A stretch of 17,739 nt of DNA from CAYVKM01 sp964452045 (GTDB taxonomy: Bacteria; Calditrichota; Calditrichia; RBG-13-44-9): contig CAYVKM010000078.1 of assembly GCA_964452045.1 (NCBI GenBank), forward strand, positions 1 through 17,739. The letters run 5' to 3'. Numbering within the stretch: the first letter of the stretch is position 1; each line of letters starts with the position of its first letter. The notes under the pieces are model-generated. The model did not search any database. It was not told the DNA's origin and was given only the letters and a program-made list of their open reading frames with translations. Made by a program: the position numbers and the translations under genes. This document shows, piece after piece, positions 1 to 7,341 of the stretch.

Positions 1-1
1 C

Positions 2-1969
2 CGTCTGGTCGATCGCGATTATGAATTTTACCCGGATGACAGCATCAATTTTTATCTCGATACCTACAATGATAGCCGCAAAGCATTTTATTTTTGTACC
101 AATCCCCTGGGGATTGAGCAGGATGGTTTAATCAGCGAGAACGGGGACAATCTTGATCTCACCTGGGACACTATTTTTCAGGTTGCTGCCCGGCGAAACG
201 AATATGGCTGGATTGCCGAATTTAAAATTCCTTTTACTTCGATCAGATTCAATTCCGGTTTAAAGGAAAACACCTGGGGATTAAATGTCTGGCGGGTGCG
301 GAAGAAGAATCGTGAGATTTCATACTGGGCTCTGGTGGATCAGAATTATCAGATGGTCCGGCTGGACAAAGGAGGAGTATTAACCGGTCTCTCCGGTATT
401 GAAGGTGGTCATCAACTCAGACTTCTCCCTTACTTTACCCTTCGGGGAGAAAATAAATTAAGATTTCGGGATAGTGAGGCGAATCCCGGATTAGATCTTA
501 AGTATGGTATTACTTCGGATCTGACCTTCGATTTGACGGTAAATCCGGACTTCGGTCAGGTAGAAATCGATGAGGAACAGATCAATCTGGATAAGCGATA
601 TGAGATCCAGTTGGAAGAAAAAAGACCCTTTTTCCTGGAGAACACCAATCTTTTTCAAACTCCCTTTTATCAGTTGTTTTACAGCCGTAGAATCGGTGCC
701 ATCAGCGACATTAAAGGTGGTGCTAAATTGACCGGCAAAGTGGGTAAATACAGCGTCGGTTTAATGGGAGCTATGACCGGTGATTGGCAGGATAATTGGC
801 TGGGTGATCCCTATCGCTATGCCACAGATGAACTGTTTTCGGTAGTCCGGGTGCAGCGGGATATTTTGTCCAGTTCCAATATCGGTTTGATGTATGTTGA
901 CAGAGCGGCCAACTATCGAAGTAACGATCCGAAATACAACCGGGCCGGAGGCGTGGACTGGTCTGTTTATTCAGGTCAAAATTATTTTATTGGGCAGGGG
1001 GTCTATGCTTACAATTTGGAAACAGACAATTCCCACAAGGGTGGGGCAGGTTATCTTCGAGTGGGGCACTACGGAAGTCTTGTCTACCTTGATGCATATG
1101 GAACTTTTGTCGAACCAGATTTCGATATTAATAATACTGGTTTTTTTCCAAAAGTCCCCGGTAAAGGAACAAAACAGGGAGGTCTCTACTCGGAAATCCA
1201 TCCTTTTATAAACAAGTCGATCGTACGTAGATTGGGATTAAGCGCTCAACCAATTGTAATTCGCGATTCTGATGAGACAGAAACCGGCTGGGGCATCAAG
1301 ACCACAAGCTGGGTGGAGTTTCAGGATCGTTCCCGGGTGAGAATCGGTTTTACCAGGTACCGGGATGTTGAGGTGGATAATTTCTATTCTTACTTTCTTC
1401 GAGACAGTCCACTTAGACAATTGGTTTACTGGGGTCGGGATATTTTTGCCGAAATTGATTCCGACTTTGGCAAACCGGTTTCGGTAGCCTTGCGCTGGAA
1501 TTATGATTCCCAGTATTATTTCCAGACCCATACAAACGGATATAATCAGGGTATTGAGAGTGCCTTAACCTTAAAACCAGTGTCCAATGCTTTCCTGGAA
1601 GTTTCCTATCAGAGAAGGCTATTCCTGAATCAGAATGGTGAAAGAATGCCAAATGAGCTGATAGGGCAATCGGATATCCGAATATTTGCGGTTAGCGGAC
1701 GGTATCTTTTTTCAAAATACGTTTTCTCCCGGGCCTTTTTTCAGCACACCAATGGAGCAGAAACTGCGATAGCAGATACATCATCCGGATATGTAAAGTA
1801 TAAAGTCTGGCCGCGAATGAGTGGAAATTTTCTGTTGGGCTGGCGGTTTCTTCCCGGAAGTACGCTATACCTGGCTTACACTGAAGAATGGGACCAGCGC
1901 TTTTCCAATAATTTTAATTCCGCCAACCGGATCCTCTTCCTGAAAATTTCCTATCTCTGGAGTTTCTAA
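2..1969 (+). CDS. CBM9-like/DUF5916 outer-membrane beta-barrel protein, 5' truncated by window edge
   Basis: The reading frame is open from base 2, so the gene begins upstream of the window; 655 codons are visible. An internal GTG at 296 gives a shorter frame but is not the true start, because the upstream codons encode recognisable protein. The first ~100 residues match the end of a CBM9-like domain (GWIAEFKIPFTSIRF, then WGLNVWRVRKKNRE). Next comes the DUF5916 core: LKYGITSDLTFDLTVNPDFG, QVEIDEEQINLD and EEKRPFFLENTNLF, followed by FYSRRIG. The rest is rich in alternating aromatic and polar strands and ends in Phe (KISYLWSF), as expected for an outer-membrane barrel C-terminal signal. Family function is poorly known; a role in outer-membrane transport or glycan handling is inference. 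The stop codon directly abuts the rnhB ATG, suggesting co-transcription. Confidence 0.85.
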   Translation, partial: RLVDRDYEFYPDDSINFYLDTYNDSRKAFYFCTNPLGIEQDGLISENGDNLDLTWDTIFQVAARRNEYGWIAEFKIPFTSIRFNSGLKENTWGLNVWRVRKKNREISYWALVDQNYQMVRLDKGGVLTGLSGIEGGHQLRLLPYFTLRGENKLRFRDSEANPGLDLKYGITSDLTFDLTVNPDFGQVEIDEEQINLDKRYEIQLEEKRPFFLENTNLFQTPFYQLFYSRRIGAISDIKGGAKLTGKVGKYSVGLMGAMTGDWQDNWLGDPYRYATDELFSVVRVQRDILSSSNIGLMYVDRAANYRSNDPKYNRAGGVDWSVYSGQNYFIGQGVYAYNLETDNSHKGGAGYLRVGHYGSLVYLDAYGTFVEPDFDINNTGFFPKVPGKGTKQGGLYSEIHPFINKSIVRRLGLSAQPIVIRDSDETETGWGIKTTSWVEFQDRSRVRIGFTRYRDVEVDNFYSYFLRDSPLRQLVYWGRDIFAEIDSDFGKPVSVALRWNYDSQYYFQTHTNGYNQGIESALTLKPVSNAFLEVSYQRRLFLNQNGERMPNELIGQSDIRIFAVSGRYLFSKYVFSRAFFQHTNGAETAIADTSSGYVKYKVWPRMSGNFLLGWRFLPGSTLYLAYTEEWDQRFSNNFNSANRILFLKISYLWSF

Positions 1970-2611
1970 ATGGTGGTTCAGCGTATCCGGTCAGGAAAAA
2001 AAATCCCTAAAAATTTAGAATTAGAAAAATTGATCTGGGAAAGTGGCTTAAGCCGGATTGCCGGGGTTGATGAGGCCGGATGTGGTCCGCTGGCCGGACC
2101 GGTGGTGGCTGCAGCGGTTATTTTCCCGCCTTATTCGCATATTCCCGAGGTTAAGGATTCTAAAAAACTGACCGCAAAAAAACGGGAAGAATTGTATGCG
2201 TTGATTGTTGAATCGGCCGTTTCTTTCGGGATCGGAATTGTTCCGCCGAAGGAGATCGACCGGATAAACATCCGTCAGGCCACATTTAAAGCCATGCGAA
2301 AGGCCATCGGTAATCTTAAAACCCAGCCCGAATACGTCCTTTTCGATGGATATGAACTACCGGAAAAGATCCTGCCCCAGGAAGCGGTGATAAACGGAGA
2401 TGACCATTCTTTTACTATAGCGGCCGCATCAATCCTGGCCAAAGTCACCCGGGACCGATTGATGCTGGATTGGCATGATAAATATCCCATCTACGGATTT
2501 AATCGGCATAAAGGTTACGGTACGGATTTCCATCGCACTATGCTGGCAAAGCATGGGCCATGTGATATACACCGTAGATCTTTCCTGAGCAAAATCATTC
2601 CCCAATTCTGA
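1970..2611 (+). CDS. rnhB: Ribonuclease HII
   Basis: The protein has 213 residues, a usual length for RNase HII, which cuts RNA in RNA-DNA hybrids and at single ribonucleotides in DNA using two metal ions. The four acidic catalytic positions are visible: D34 and E35 in GVDEAGCGPLAGPVVAAAV, D126 in YVLFDGYELP, and D162 in SILAKVTRDRLM. The C-terminal KGYGT..H...L..HG.C..HR.SF stretch is also typical. The motif after the DE pair reads Gly-Cys-Gly; most family members have Gly-Arg-Gly, which contacts the RNA-DNA junction. The ATG follows the TAA of the upstream gene with no gap, so translation probably relies on coupling; no clear Shine-Dalgarno site is seen inside the preceding codons. No strong terminator follows. 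Confidence 0.96.
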   Translation: MVVQRIRSGKKIPKNLELEKLIWESGLSRIAGVDEAGCGPLAGPVVAAAVIFPPYSHIPEVKDSKKLTAKKREELYALIVESAVSFGIGIVPPKEIDRINIRQATFKAMRKAIGNLKTQPEYVLFDGYELPEKILPQEAVINGDDHSFTIAAASILAKVTRDRLMLDWHDKYPIYGFNRHKGYGTDFHRTMLAKHGPCDIHRRSFLSKIIPQF

Positions 2612-2784
2612 TTTTGATATTTTTTAAGCGTGATTGTCTAGTTGTCTAATTTTATCCTGACTTTAATACAATAATTCAATAGAAAAATAATTCTATGGGA
2701 TAGCGAATATATCTAACCCGTTGTGTTAATTAATTTTCCATTGATAGAAATTATATGTCTTGCATAATTCGTCTGATCAATCTT

Positions 2785-2853
2785 ATTCCGGATCTTGCTT
2801 TAGCAGGGTGGGAATCTTTTAAAGATTTCTTTCCCCCAGTGCGGGATCCGAAT
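2785..2853. repeat. Long imperfect hairpin (about 70 bases)
   Basis: The outer arms are ATTCCGGATC (2785-2794) and GATCCGAAT (2845-2853), complementary apart from one bulged C. GCA (2803-2805) can pair with TGC (2840-2842), and GGG (2810-2812) with the C-run near 2833-2837. The tip is a perfect hairpin, AATCTTT (2813-2819), one T, AAAGATT (2821-2827). The nested arrangement suggests a folded RNA or a mobile palindromic element rather than chance. No T-tract follows, so it is not a standard terminator. Function is unknown. Confidence 0.5.
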
Positions 2854-2994
2854 TATCATATACTCCTGCTTACTAAATACTAATTGTAATCATTTAAACA
2901 GCATCCCAGGTGAATTTAACATTTCCCAATCTTTAACGAAGTTTCATTAAATGTTGAATACCCCCGTTGTTCTGAAAACCTGTGGCAAATCTCT

Positions 2995-3475
2995 TTTTTC
3001 TGTAAATATTAAACACCTATGGTGTTTTTATTCAGACAGCATCGTCAGAAAAATCCCTTTAGGGATGGTATGCTTATAGTAAAACCGTAAATGCCAATCA
3101 CGAAAGAACCCCGTCAGGGGTGATATATAAACTATACCCAAGAATACAACCATACACAAAACCTCATTTTTAATTTATGACCAAACCTAAAACATGTCAC
3201 CACTCTGTGGTTTTGGATATGAAATTTGACCTAGGTTATTACAAACATATCACCGCTTCGCGGTTTTAGTAAAATTTTGCTTAACTAAACCGAGTAAGGC
3301 GTGAATTATTATAAAAAAAATATCACGATTTCGGGAAGGCTGATTGTAGTGCTATAGGGGTAGTTGTCTGTCTTCAGATGGTAATACAATCCCTTTAAGG
3401 ATGATGTATTTATAGTTAAACCACGATAACCTTTTATTCATGAACCCCGGTAGGGATGACATATATACCATGCCT
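2995..3475. repeat. Array of palindromic repeat units in both orientations, with covarying stems
   Basis: At least seven related units are visible. Each has a short hairpin followed by a conserved flank close to TGATATATTTATAGTAAAAC. On the + strand: stem ATCCCT/AGGGAT at 3053-3066, ACCCC/GGGGT at 3108-3121, ATCC/GGAT at 3389-3402, ACCCC/GGGAT at 3444-3457. On the - strand, with the flank to the left: AAACACC/GGTGTTT at 3011-3027, ACCAC/GTGGT at 3199-3211, ACCGC/GCGGT at 3252-3264. A decayed unit near 3321-3333 (CGA/TCG) may be an eighth. Stem bases differ between units but mostly still pair. Units at 3053 and 3108 recur at 3389 and 3444, exactly 336 bases later, pointing to an old segment duplication. 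No protein or spacer structure typical of CRISPR is present. Confidence 0.7.
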
Positions 3476-3570
3476 AGCTTCATAAACATAACCTGACATT
3501 TATTACCTTCTTAATAAATATTTTATAGCACAAAGATTTATCTAATTAAGTGAAGACACTTTAATTTCTC

Positions 3571-3599
3571 TTGACAAAGAAATTGGTATTCTGTAATTT
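3571..3599 (+). promoter_or_regulatory. Putative sigma-70-type promoter of rpoN
   Basis: TTGACA at 3571-3576 is followed by a 17-base spacer and TAATTT at 3594-3599. Transcription would start near 3606, leaving a leader of about 43 bases that includes a weak ribosome site (TTTAGGA, around 3635-3641) before the ATG at 3649. The -35 is a perfect consensus; the -10 is less so, but resembles the -10 of two other candidate promoters in this window. Confidence 0.55.
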
Positions 3600-3648
3600 T
3601 TATACATAAATTATGCCAAGAGGTTATTACAGTATTTAGGATTTTTGT

Positions 3649-5118
3649 ATGGTAAAATTAAGTCAACATCTTGCACTGGAACAGCGGCTGACGCCCCAGC
3701 AGATTCTACTATCGACTCTCCTGCAGCTTCCCATGATGAGCCTGGAGCAGAAAATCAAAACGGAAATGGAATTGAACCCGGTTCTCGAAGAATCCGAAGA
3801 ACTTGAAGATATTCAGGAGGATGAAGAACTTATAGATGAAAATCCGGAAGAATCTGAAGAAATAGAAGAAGAATTTAGCCAGCTTAAAGAAAATAATAAG
3901 ACTGAGGAAGAAGAAAAGTTTGAGGAACTGGACGAGGAAACCAATTGGGACGAGCTGGTAAATGATGAAGACAACTATGAATTTCGTCTCCCCAGAGATA
4001 AAAAGGAGGATGATTATGAGCGGCCGGAAGTTTCTCAATCAACTATGGCGGACCATCTGATCGAGCAGCTTCAAATGCTAAATCTCAGTGAAGCAGACTA
4101 TAGAATTGGTGAATATATCATTTATAATCTCCGGGACGATGGCTACCTGGATAATGAAGTTTCGGTGGAAAATATTGCCACTATATTTGAAAGAAATCCA
4201 GAAGAAGTCGAAAACGTTTTAAAACAGATTCAACAGTTCGATCCGGTAGGGATTGGAGCCAGAAATCTGAGGGAATGCCTGATGGCCCAGCTTGAAAATC
4301 AGGATTTGAACGGACAGAAGGAAATCGCTCTGAAGATTATCCGGGACGGGTTTAACGATTTCGTCAATAAACGATATGAAAAAGTAGCCCAGGAACTGGA
4401 AATCAGTCTCGATCAGATAAAAGTAGCGATAGAGATCATCAACCACTTGAATCCGAAACCGGGCGAGGGTTTTTGGGATTCCCGTCAGAATTATATTATT
4501 CCGGATTTCATTGTGGAGAAAGTTGATGATGAACTGGTTATTTCGCTTAATGAGTGGAATATTCCCGGTTTACAAATCAGTCCTCATTACCGGAAATTAA
4601 TCCAAAATGCCAGAAAACTGAATAAAGATGTGCGGCAATTTCTCCGGAAAAAGGTGGAGAGTGCCCGCTGGTTTATCAATGCCCTGCAGCAACGCCGGAT
4701 AACCATGCTTAAAACCATGCACGCTATTGTGGATCTCCAGAAGGATTTTTTTGAGAAAGGGCCGGAGCATATCAAACCCATGATCATGAAAGATGTGGCC
4801 GAGGTTATCGAGATGGATATTTCTACGGTCAGCCGGGTGGTAAACGGAAAATATGTCCAGACCGATTATGGCGTTTTTGAACTGAAGTATTTCTTTAACG
4901 AAGGCATGGAAACACTGGACGGAGAAAATATGTCCACCTTGCGCATCAAAGAGCAGCTGAAGGAGATTATCGGTAAGGAGAACTCGGATAAGCCATACAG
5001 CGATGACAAGTTGGCCGATATGCTTAAGAAAAAGGGTATTCCCATTGCCCGCCGGACTGTTGCAAAATATCGCGAACAACTGGATATTCCCATTGCCAGG
5101 TTGCGGCGCAAAATCTGA
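3649..5118 (+). CDS. rpoN: RNA polymerase sigma-54 factor
   Basis: The protein has 489 residues, normal for RpoN, the alternative sigma factor that recognises -24/-12 promoters and needs an AAA+ enhancer-binding activator to open DNA. Region I (1-48) has the Leu/Gln-rich start LSQHLALEQRLTPQQ and the signature ending ELNPVLEE. Region II (about 48-125) is extremely acidic. The core-binding part (about 130-320) includes FDPVGIGARNLRECL (198-212). A helix-turn-helix lies at about 378-401 (MKDVAEVIEMDISTVSRVV), and the DNA-reading RpoN box ARRTVAKYRE is at 467-476. It stands as its own transcription unit, with a candidate promoter upstream and a strong terminator downstream, and is not beside lptB or hpf as in proteobacteria. 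Its targets cannot be told from this window. Confidence 0.98.
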   Translation: MVKLSQHLALEQRLTPQQILLSTLLQLPMMSLEQKIKTEMELNPVLEESEELEDIQEDEELIDENPEESEEIEEEFSQLKENNKTEEEEKFEELDEETNWDELVNDEDNYEFRLPRDKKEDDYERPEVSQSTMADHLIEQLQMLNLSEADYRIGEYIIYNLRDDGYLDNEVSVENIATIFERNPEEVENVLKQIQQFDPVGIGARNLRECLMAQLENQDLNGQKEIALKIIRDGFNDFVNKRYEKVAQELEISLDQIKVAIEIINHLNPKPGEGFWDSRQNYIIPDFIVEKVDDELVISLNEWNIPGLQISPHYRKLIQNARKLNKDVRQFLRKKVESARWFINALQQRRITMLKTMHAIVDLQKDFFEKGPEHIKPMIMKDVAEVIEMDISTVSRVVNGKYVQTDYGVFELKYFFNEGMETLDGENMSTLRIKEQLKEIIGKENSDKPYSDDKLADMLKKKGIPIARRTVAKYREQLDIPIARLRRKI

Positions 5119-5146
5119 TAGAATTAGTAAGTTTAGATAAAAACGG

Positions 5147-5178
5147 ATCCCGGAATATTTTGCTTCCGGGATTTTTTT
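5147..5178 (+). terminator. Rho-independent terminator after rpoN
   Basis: A perfect 9-bp stem, ATCCCGGAA (5147-5155) and TTCCGGGAT (5164-5172), closes an 8-base loop. The last stem T begins a run of seven T (5172-5178). It lies 28 bases after the rpoN stop, so it should separate rpoN from hslVU. Confidence 0.9.
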
Positions 5179-5248
5179 ATTCCCCAAAGGCAAAGATAAA
5201 AAGATCACTTATCAATTATTTACCCTCCTGTACTTTTTAAGCCACTAT

Positions 5249-5277
5249 TTGGTATCATCTGCAAATCATGTTAAATT
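5249..5277 (+). promoter_or_regulatory. Putative promoter of hslV-hslU
   Basis: TTGGTA (5249-5254), a 17-base spacer and TAAATT (5272-5277) lie downstream of the rpoN terminator. A start near 5284 would give a leader of about 33 bases to the ATG at 5317. The -35 is only partly consensus; support comes from the matching spacing and -10 form at rpoN and yceD. No heat-shock-type promoter stands out. Confidence 0.4.
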
Positions 5278-5316
5278 CATAAAATTTTGTCTGATAAACG
5301 GAGAAGAGATACACTT

Positions 5317-5868
5317 ATGAATAAAAAATCATCCGAGTTTAAGAGTACCACCATACTGGGAATTCTCCATAATGGGCAGGCAGCCATTGGCGGGGACGGC
5401 CAGGTGACATTTAATAATACAGTAATGAAAAAAACCAGTGTTAAAATCAGAAGATTATACAATGACCAGATTCTGGCTGGTTTTGCCGGTGCGGCAGCAG
5501 ACGCTTTTACATTGTTCGAAAGATTTGAGGAAAAACTGCAGCAATATAATGGAAATCTGACCAGAGCGGCAGTCGAATTGGCCAAGGATTGGCGAATGGA
5601 TAAATTTTTAAGACGTCTGGAAGCCATGCTGGCAGTGGTGGATAAAAATACCGCGCTCATCATTTCCGGAACCGGGGATATCGTGGAGCCGGATGATAAA
5701 ATTGTGGCCATCGGATCCGGTGGTGCGTATGCCATGGCGGCAGCGCGTGCCTTAAAGGATCACACGAAACTTTCTGCCAGGGAAATCGTTGAGGTAGCCA
5801 TGAACATTGCGGCAGACATTTGTATCTATACCAATAACAATATCACCATTGAAATGATTGAAAAGTAG
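5317..5868 (+). CDS. hslV: HslV, peptidase subunit of the HslVU protease
   Basis: HslV is the threonine peptidase that forms a double hexameric ring inside the ATP-dependent HslUV protease in the cytoplasm. From the ATG at 5317 the protein has 183 residues with a 10-residue propeptide (MNKKSSEFKS) before the catalytic T11 of TTILGILHNG. Family landmarks follow: IGGDGQVTF with D27, VMKK with K38, RRLYND, AGFAGAAADAFTLFERFE, and GSGGAYAMAAARAL near the end. A TTG at 5287 would extend the frame by ten codons, but the ATG has a purine-rich ribosome site just upstream (GGAGAAGAG, 5300-5308) and the TTG would sit almost on the predicted transcription start. Its stop is 17 bases before hslU, so the two are surely co-transcribed. 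Confidence 0.97.
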   Translation: MNKKSSEFKSTTILGILHNGQAAIGGDGQVTFNNTVMKKTSVKIRRLYNDQILAGFAGAAADAFTLFERFEEKLQQYNGNLTRAAVELAKDWRMDKFLRRLEAMLAVVDKNTALIISGTGDIVEPDDKIVAIGSGGAYAMAAARALKDHTKLSAREIVEVAMNIAADICIYTNNNITIEMIEK

Positions 5869-5885
5869 CAGGAGCAGGGCAGAGA

Positions 5886-7271
5886 ATGAAAAATTTTGGA
5901 AATGAGTTAACACCCAAACAAATAGTCACAGAATTAGATAAATATATTATTGGCCAGAAGAATGCCAAACGAATGGTGGCCATTGCTTTGCGTAATCGGT
6001 GGCGTAGGCAACAGGTAACCTCCGATCTAAAGGAGGAAATCTTACCAAATAATATAATTTTAATCGGACCCACTGGTGTAGGAAAAACCGAAATCAGCCG
6101 GCGGTTGGCCAGGCTGGCCCAGGCACCCTTTGTCAAGATAGAAGCATCCAAATTTACCGAAGTGGGTTATGTGGGCCGGGATGTGGAAAGCATGATTCGA
6201 GACCTGGTGGATATTGGAGTGAATATGGTGCGGGAAGAGATGGCCCAATCGGTTCAGGGGAAGGCCAGAGAGCATGCGATTGAACGTTTACTGGATATTC
6301 TGGTGCCACAGCCCAAAGTACCACCCCGACCGACATTTCAGGATCCGAATCAAACCGTATCGATTCCCCAGCCAGAGGAGCACCATGAAAACACCCGGGA
6401 GAAATTCCGGCAAAAATTACTGTCCGGAGAGCTGGATAATCGTGAGGTGGAACTGGACCGGCCGGCGGATTCCATGCCCATGATGCAGATCTTTTCTCCG
6501 GTAGGCATTGAGGAAATGGGTCTGAATATCCGGGAATTGTTCGGAAATCTGATGCCCAAGAAAACCAAAAAACATAAAGTAAAAGTGAAAGAAGCGCTTG
6601 GCATTTTAACCCAGGAAGAAGCACAAAAACTGATTGATATGGATTATGTGGTGAAAGAGGCGATCTCCCGGGTAGAAAATTCCGGTATTGTCTTTTTGGA
6701 TGAAATTGATAAGATAACCGGCACCAAGGGTGGAAGCGGCCAGGGACCGGATGTCAGCCGGGAAGGTGTGCAGCGGGACCTGCTCCCGGTGGTGGAAGGG
6801 ACCACCGTGGTCACCAAATATGGGATGGTGAAGACCGATCATATCCTGTTTATTGCCTCTGGGGCATTTCATGTGGCAAAACCCTCGGATCTTATTCCGG
6901 AACTACAAGGCAGATTCCCGATAAGAGTTGAATTGAACAGTCTAACCACCGATGATTTTATCCGGATTCTTACCGAACCGGCAAATGCCCTGATCAAGCA
7001 GTATACCGAGTTGATCAAAACTGAGGAGGTGGACATCGAATTTTCGGATGCCGCCATCCGGGAAATCGCAGAAACCGCCAGTTTTGTGAACAGCAAGGCG
7101 GAGAATATCGGCGCCAGGCGATTGCATACCATTATGAGCAAATTATTAGAAGAAATTCTGTTTGAAGCGCCGGATCTCAAGGACAAAAAGATAAAAATTG
7201 ATGATAAATTTGTCCGGAATATTCTGAAAGATATTGTTGAAGACGAGGATCTGCGGCGCTATATCCTGTAA
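5886..7271 (+). CDS. hslU: HslU, AAA+ ATPase subunit of the HslVU protease
   Basis: HslU unfolds substrates and threads them into HslV. The 461-residue length is close to E. coli HslU. The start LTPKQIVTELDKYIIGQ is diagnostic. Walker A GPTGVGKT is at 61-68, the pore loop GYVG at 94-97, Walker B IVFLDEID at 268-275, the box VII arginine in ELQGRFPIR at R343, and the sensor 2 stretch NIGARRLHT at 408-416. The family-specific I domain (about 110-245) is present and Pro- and charge-rich around 140-200. The C-terminal tail DEDLRRYIL matches the segment that docks into HslV to activate it. A ribosome site AGGAG (5870-5874) precedes the ATG. Confidence 0.98.
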   Translation: MKNFGNELTPKQIVTELDKYIIGQKNAKRMVAIALRNRWRRQQVTSDLKEEILPNNIILIGPTGVGKTEISRRLARLAQAPFVKIEASKFTEVGYVGRDVESMIRDLVDIGVNMVREEMAQSVQGKAREHAIERLLDILVPQPKVPPRPTFQDPNQTVSIPQPEEHHENTREKFRQKLLSGELDNREVELDRPADSMPMMQIFSPVGIEEMGLNIRELFGNLMPKKTKKHKVKVKEALGILTQEEAQKLIDMDYVVKEAISRVENSGIVFLDEIDKITGTKGGSGQGPDVSREGVQRDLLPVVEGTTVVTKYGMVKTDHILFIASGAFHVAKPSDLIPELQGRFPIRVELNSLTTDDFIRILTEPANALIKQYTELIKTEEVDIEFSDAAIREIAETASFVNSKAENIGARRLHTIMSKLLEEILFEAPDLKDKKIKIDDKFVRNILKDIVEDEDLRRYIL

Positions 7272-7341
7272 GACGCACAATTTTTCTTGCCAGTTTCGAT
7301 AGGGTGCAAGTAACAACGTTTCTACCCAGATGGAGGTCAAT

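Larger units (their letters stand above)
2612..3648. other. Gene-free region of about 1 kb with hairpin and palindromic repeat array
   Basis: No ORF in this stretch resembles a protein and no tRNA or rRNA is recognisable. It is AT-rich and structured. It contains a long imperfect hairpin (2785-2853), a separate inverted repeat (TTAACATTT at 2916-2924 against AAATGTT at 2949-2955), and then the repeat array at about 2995-3475. The last ~80 bases contain the likely rpoN promoter. No clean intrinsic terminator for rnhB is visible at its left end. Confidence 0.8.

Noticed and set aside
296..1969. GTG at 296 as the true start of the DUF5916 gene
   Set aside because: The same frame is open to base 2 and encodes the conserved CBM9-like segment, so the gene begins before the window.
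2995..3475. CRISPR array
   Set aside because: Units occur in both orientations, stems vary in sequence, spacing is irregular (about 40 to 140 bases) and no cas gene is present.
4597..5208. 203-residue ORF on the - strand opposite rpoN
   Set aside because: It lies almost wholly within the clear rpoN gene, resembles no family, and rpoN in the + frame is complete with all domains.
5250..5263. Sigma-54 promoter before hslV (TTGGTATCATCTGCA)
   Set aside because: Only eight bases separate GG and GC; sigma-54 sites need ten, and the flanks do not match.
5277..5735. 152-residue ORF on the - strand opposite hslV
   Set aside because: Shadow frame of hslV with no family resemblance and no ribosome site.
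6154..6624. 156-residue ORF on the - strand opposite hslU
   Set aside because: Shadow of hslU; Pro/Ser/Trp-rich odd composition and no recognisable domain.
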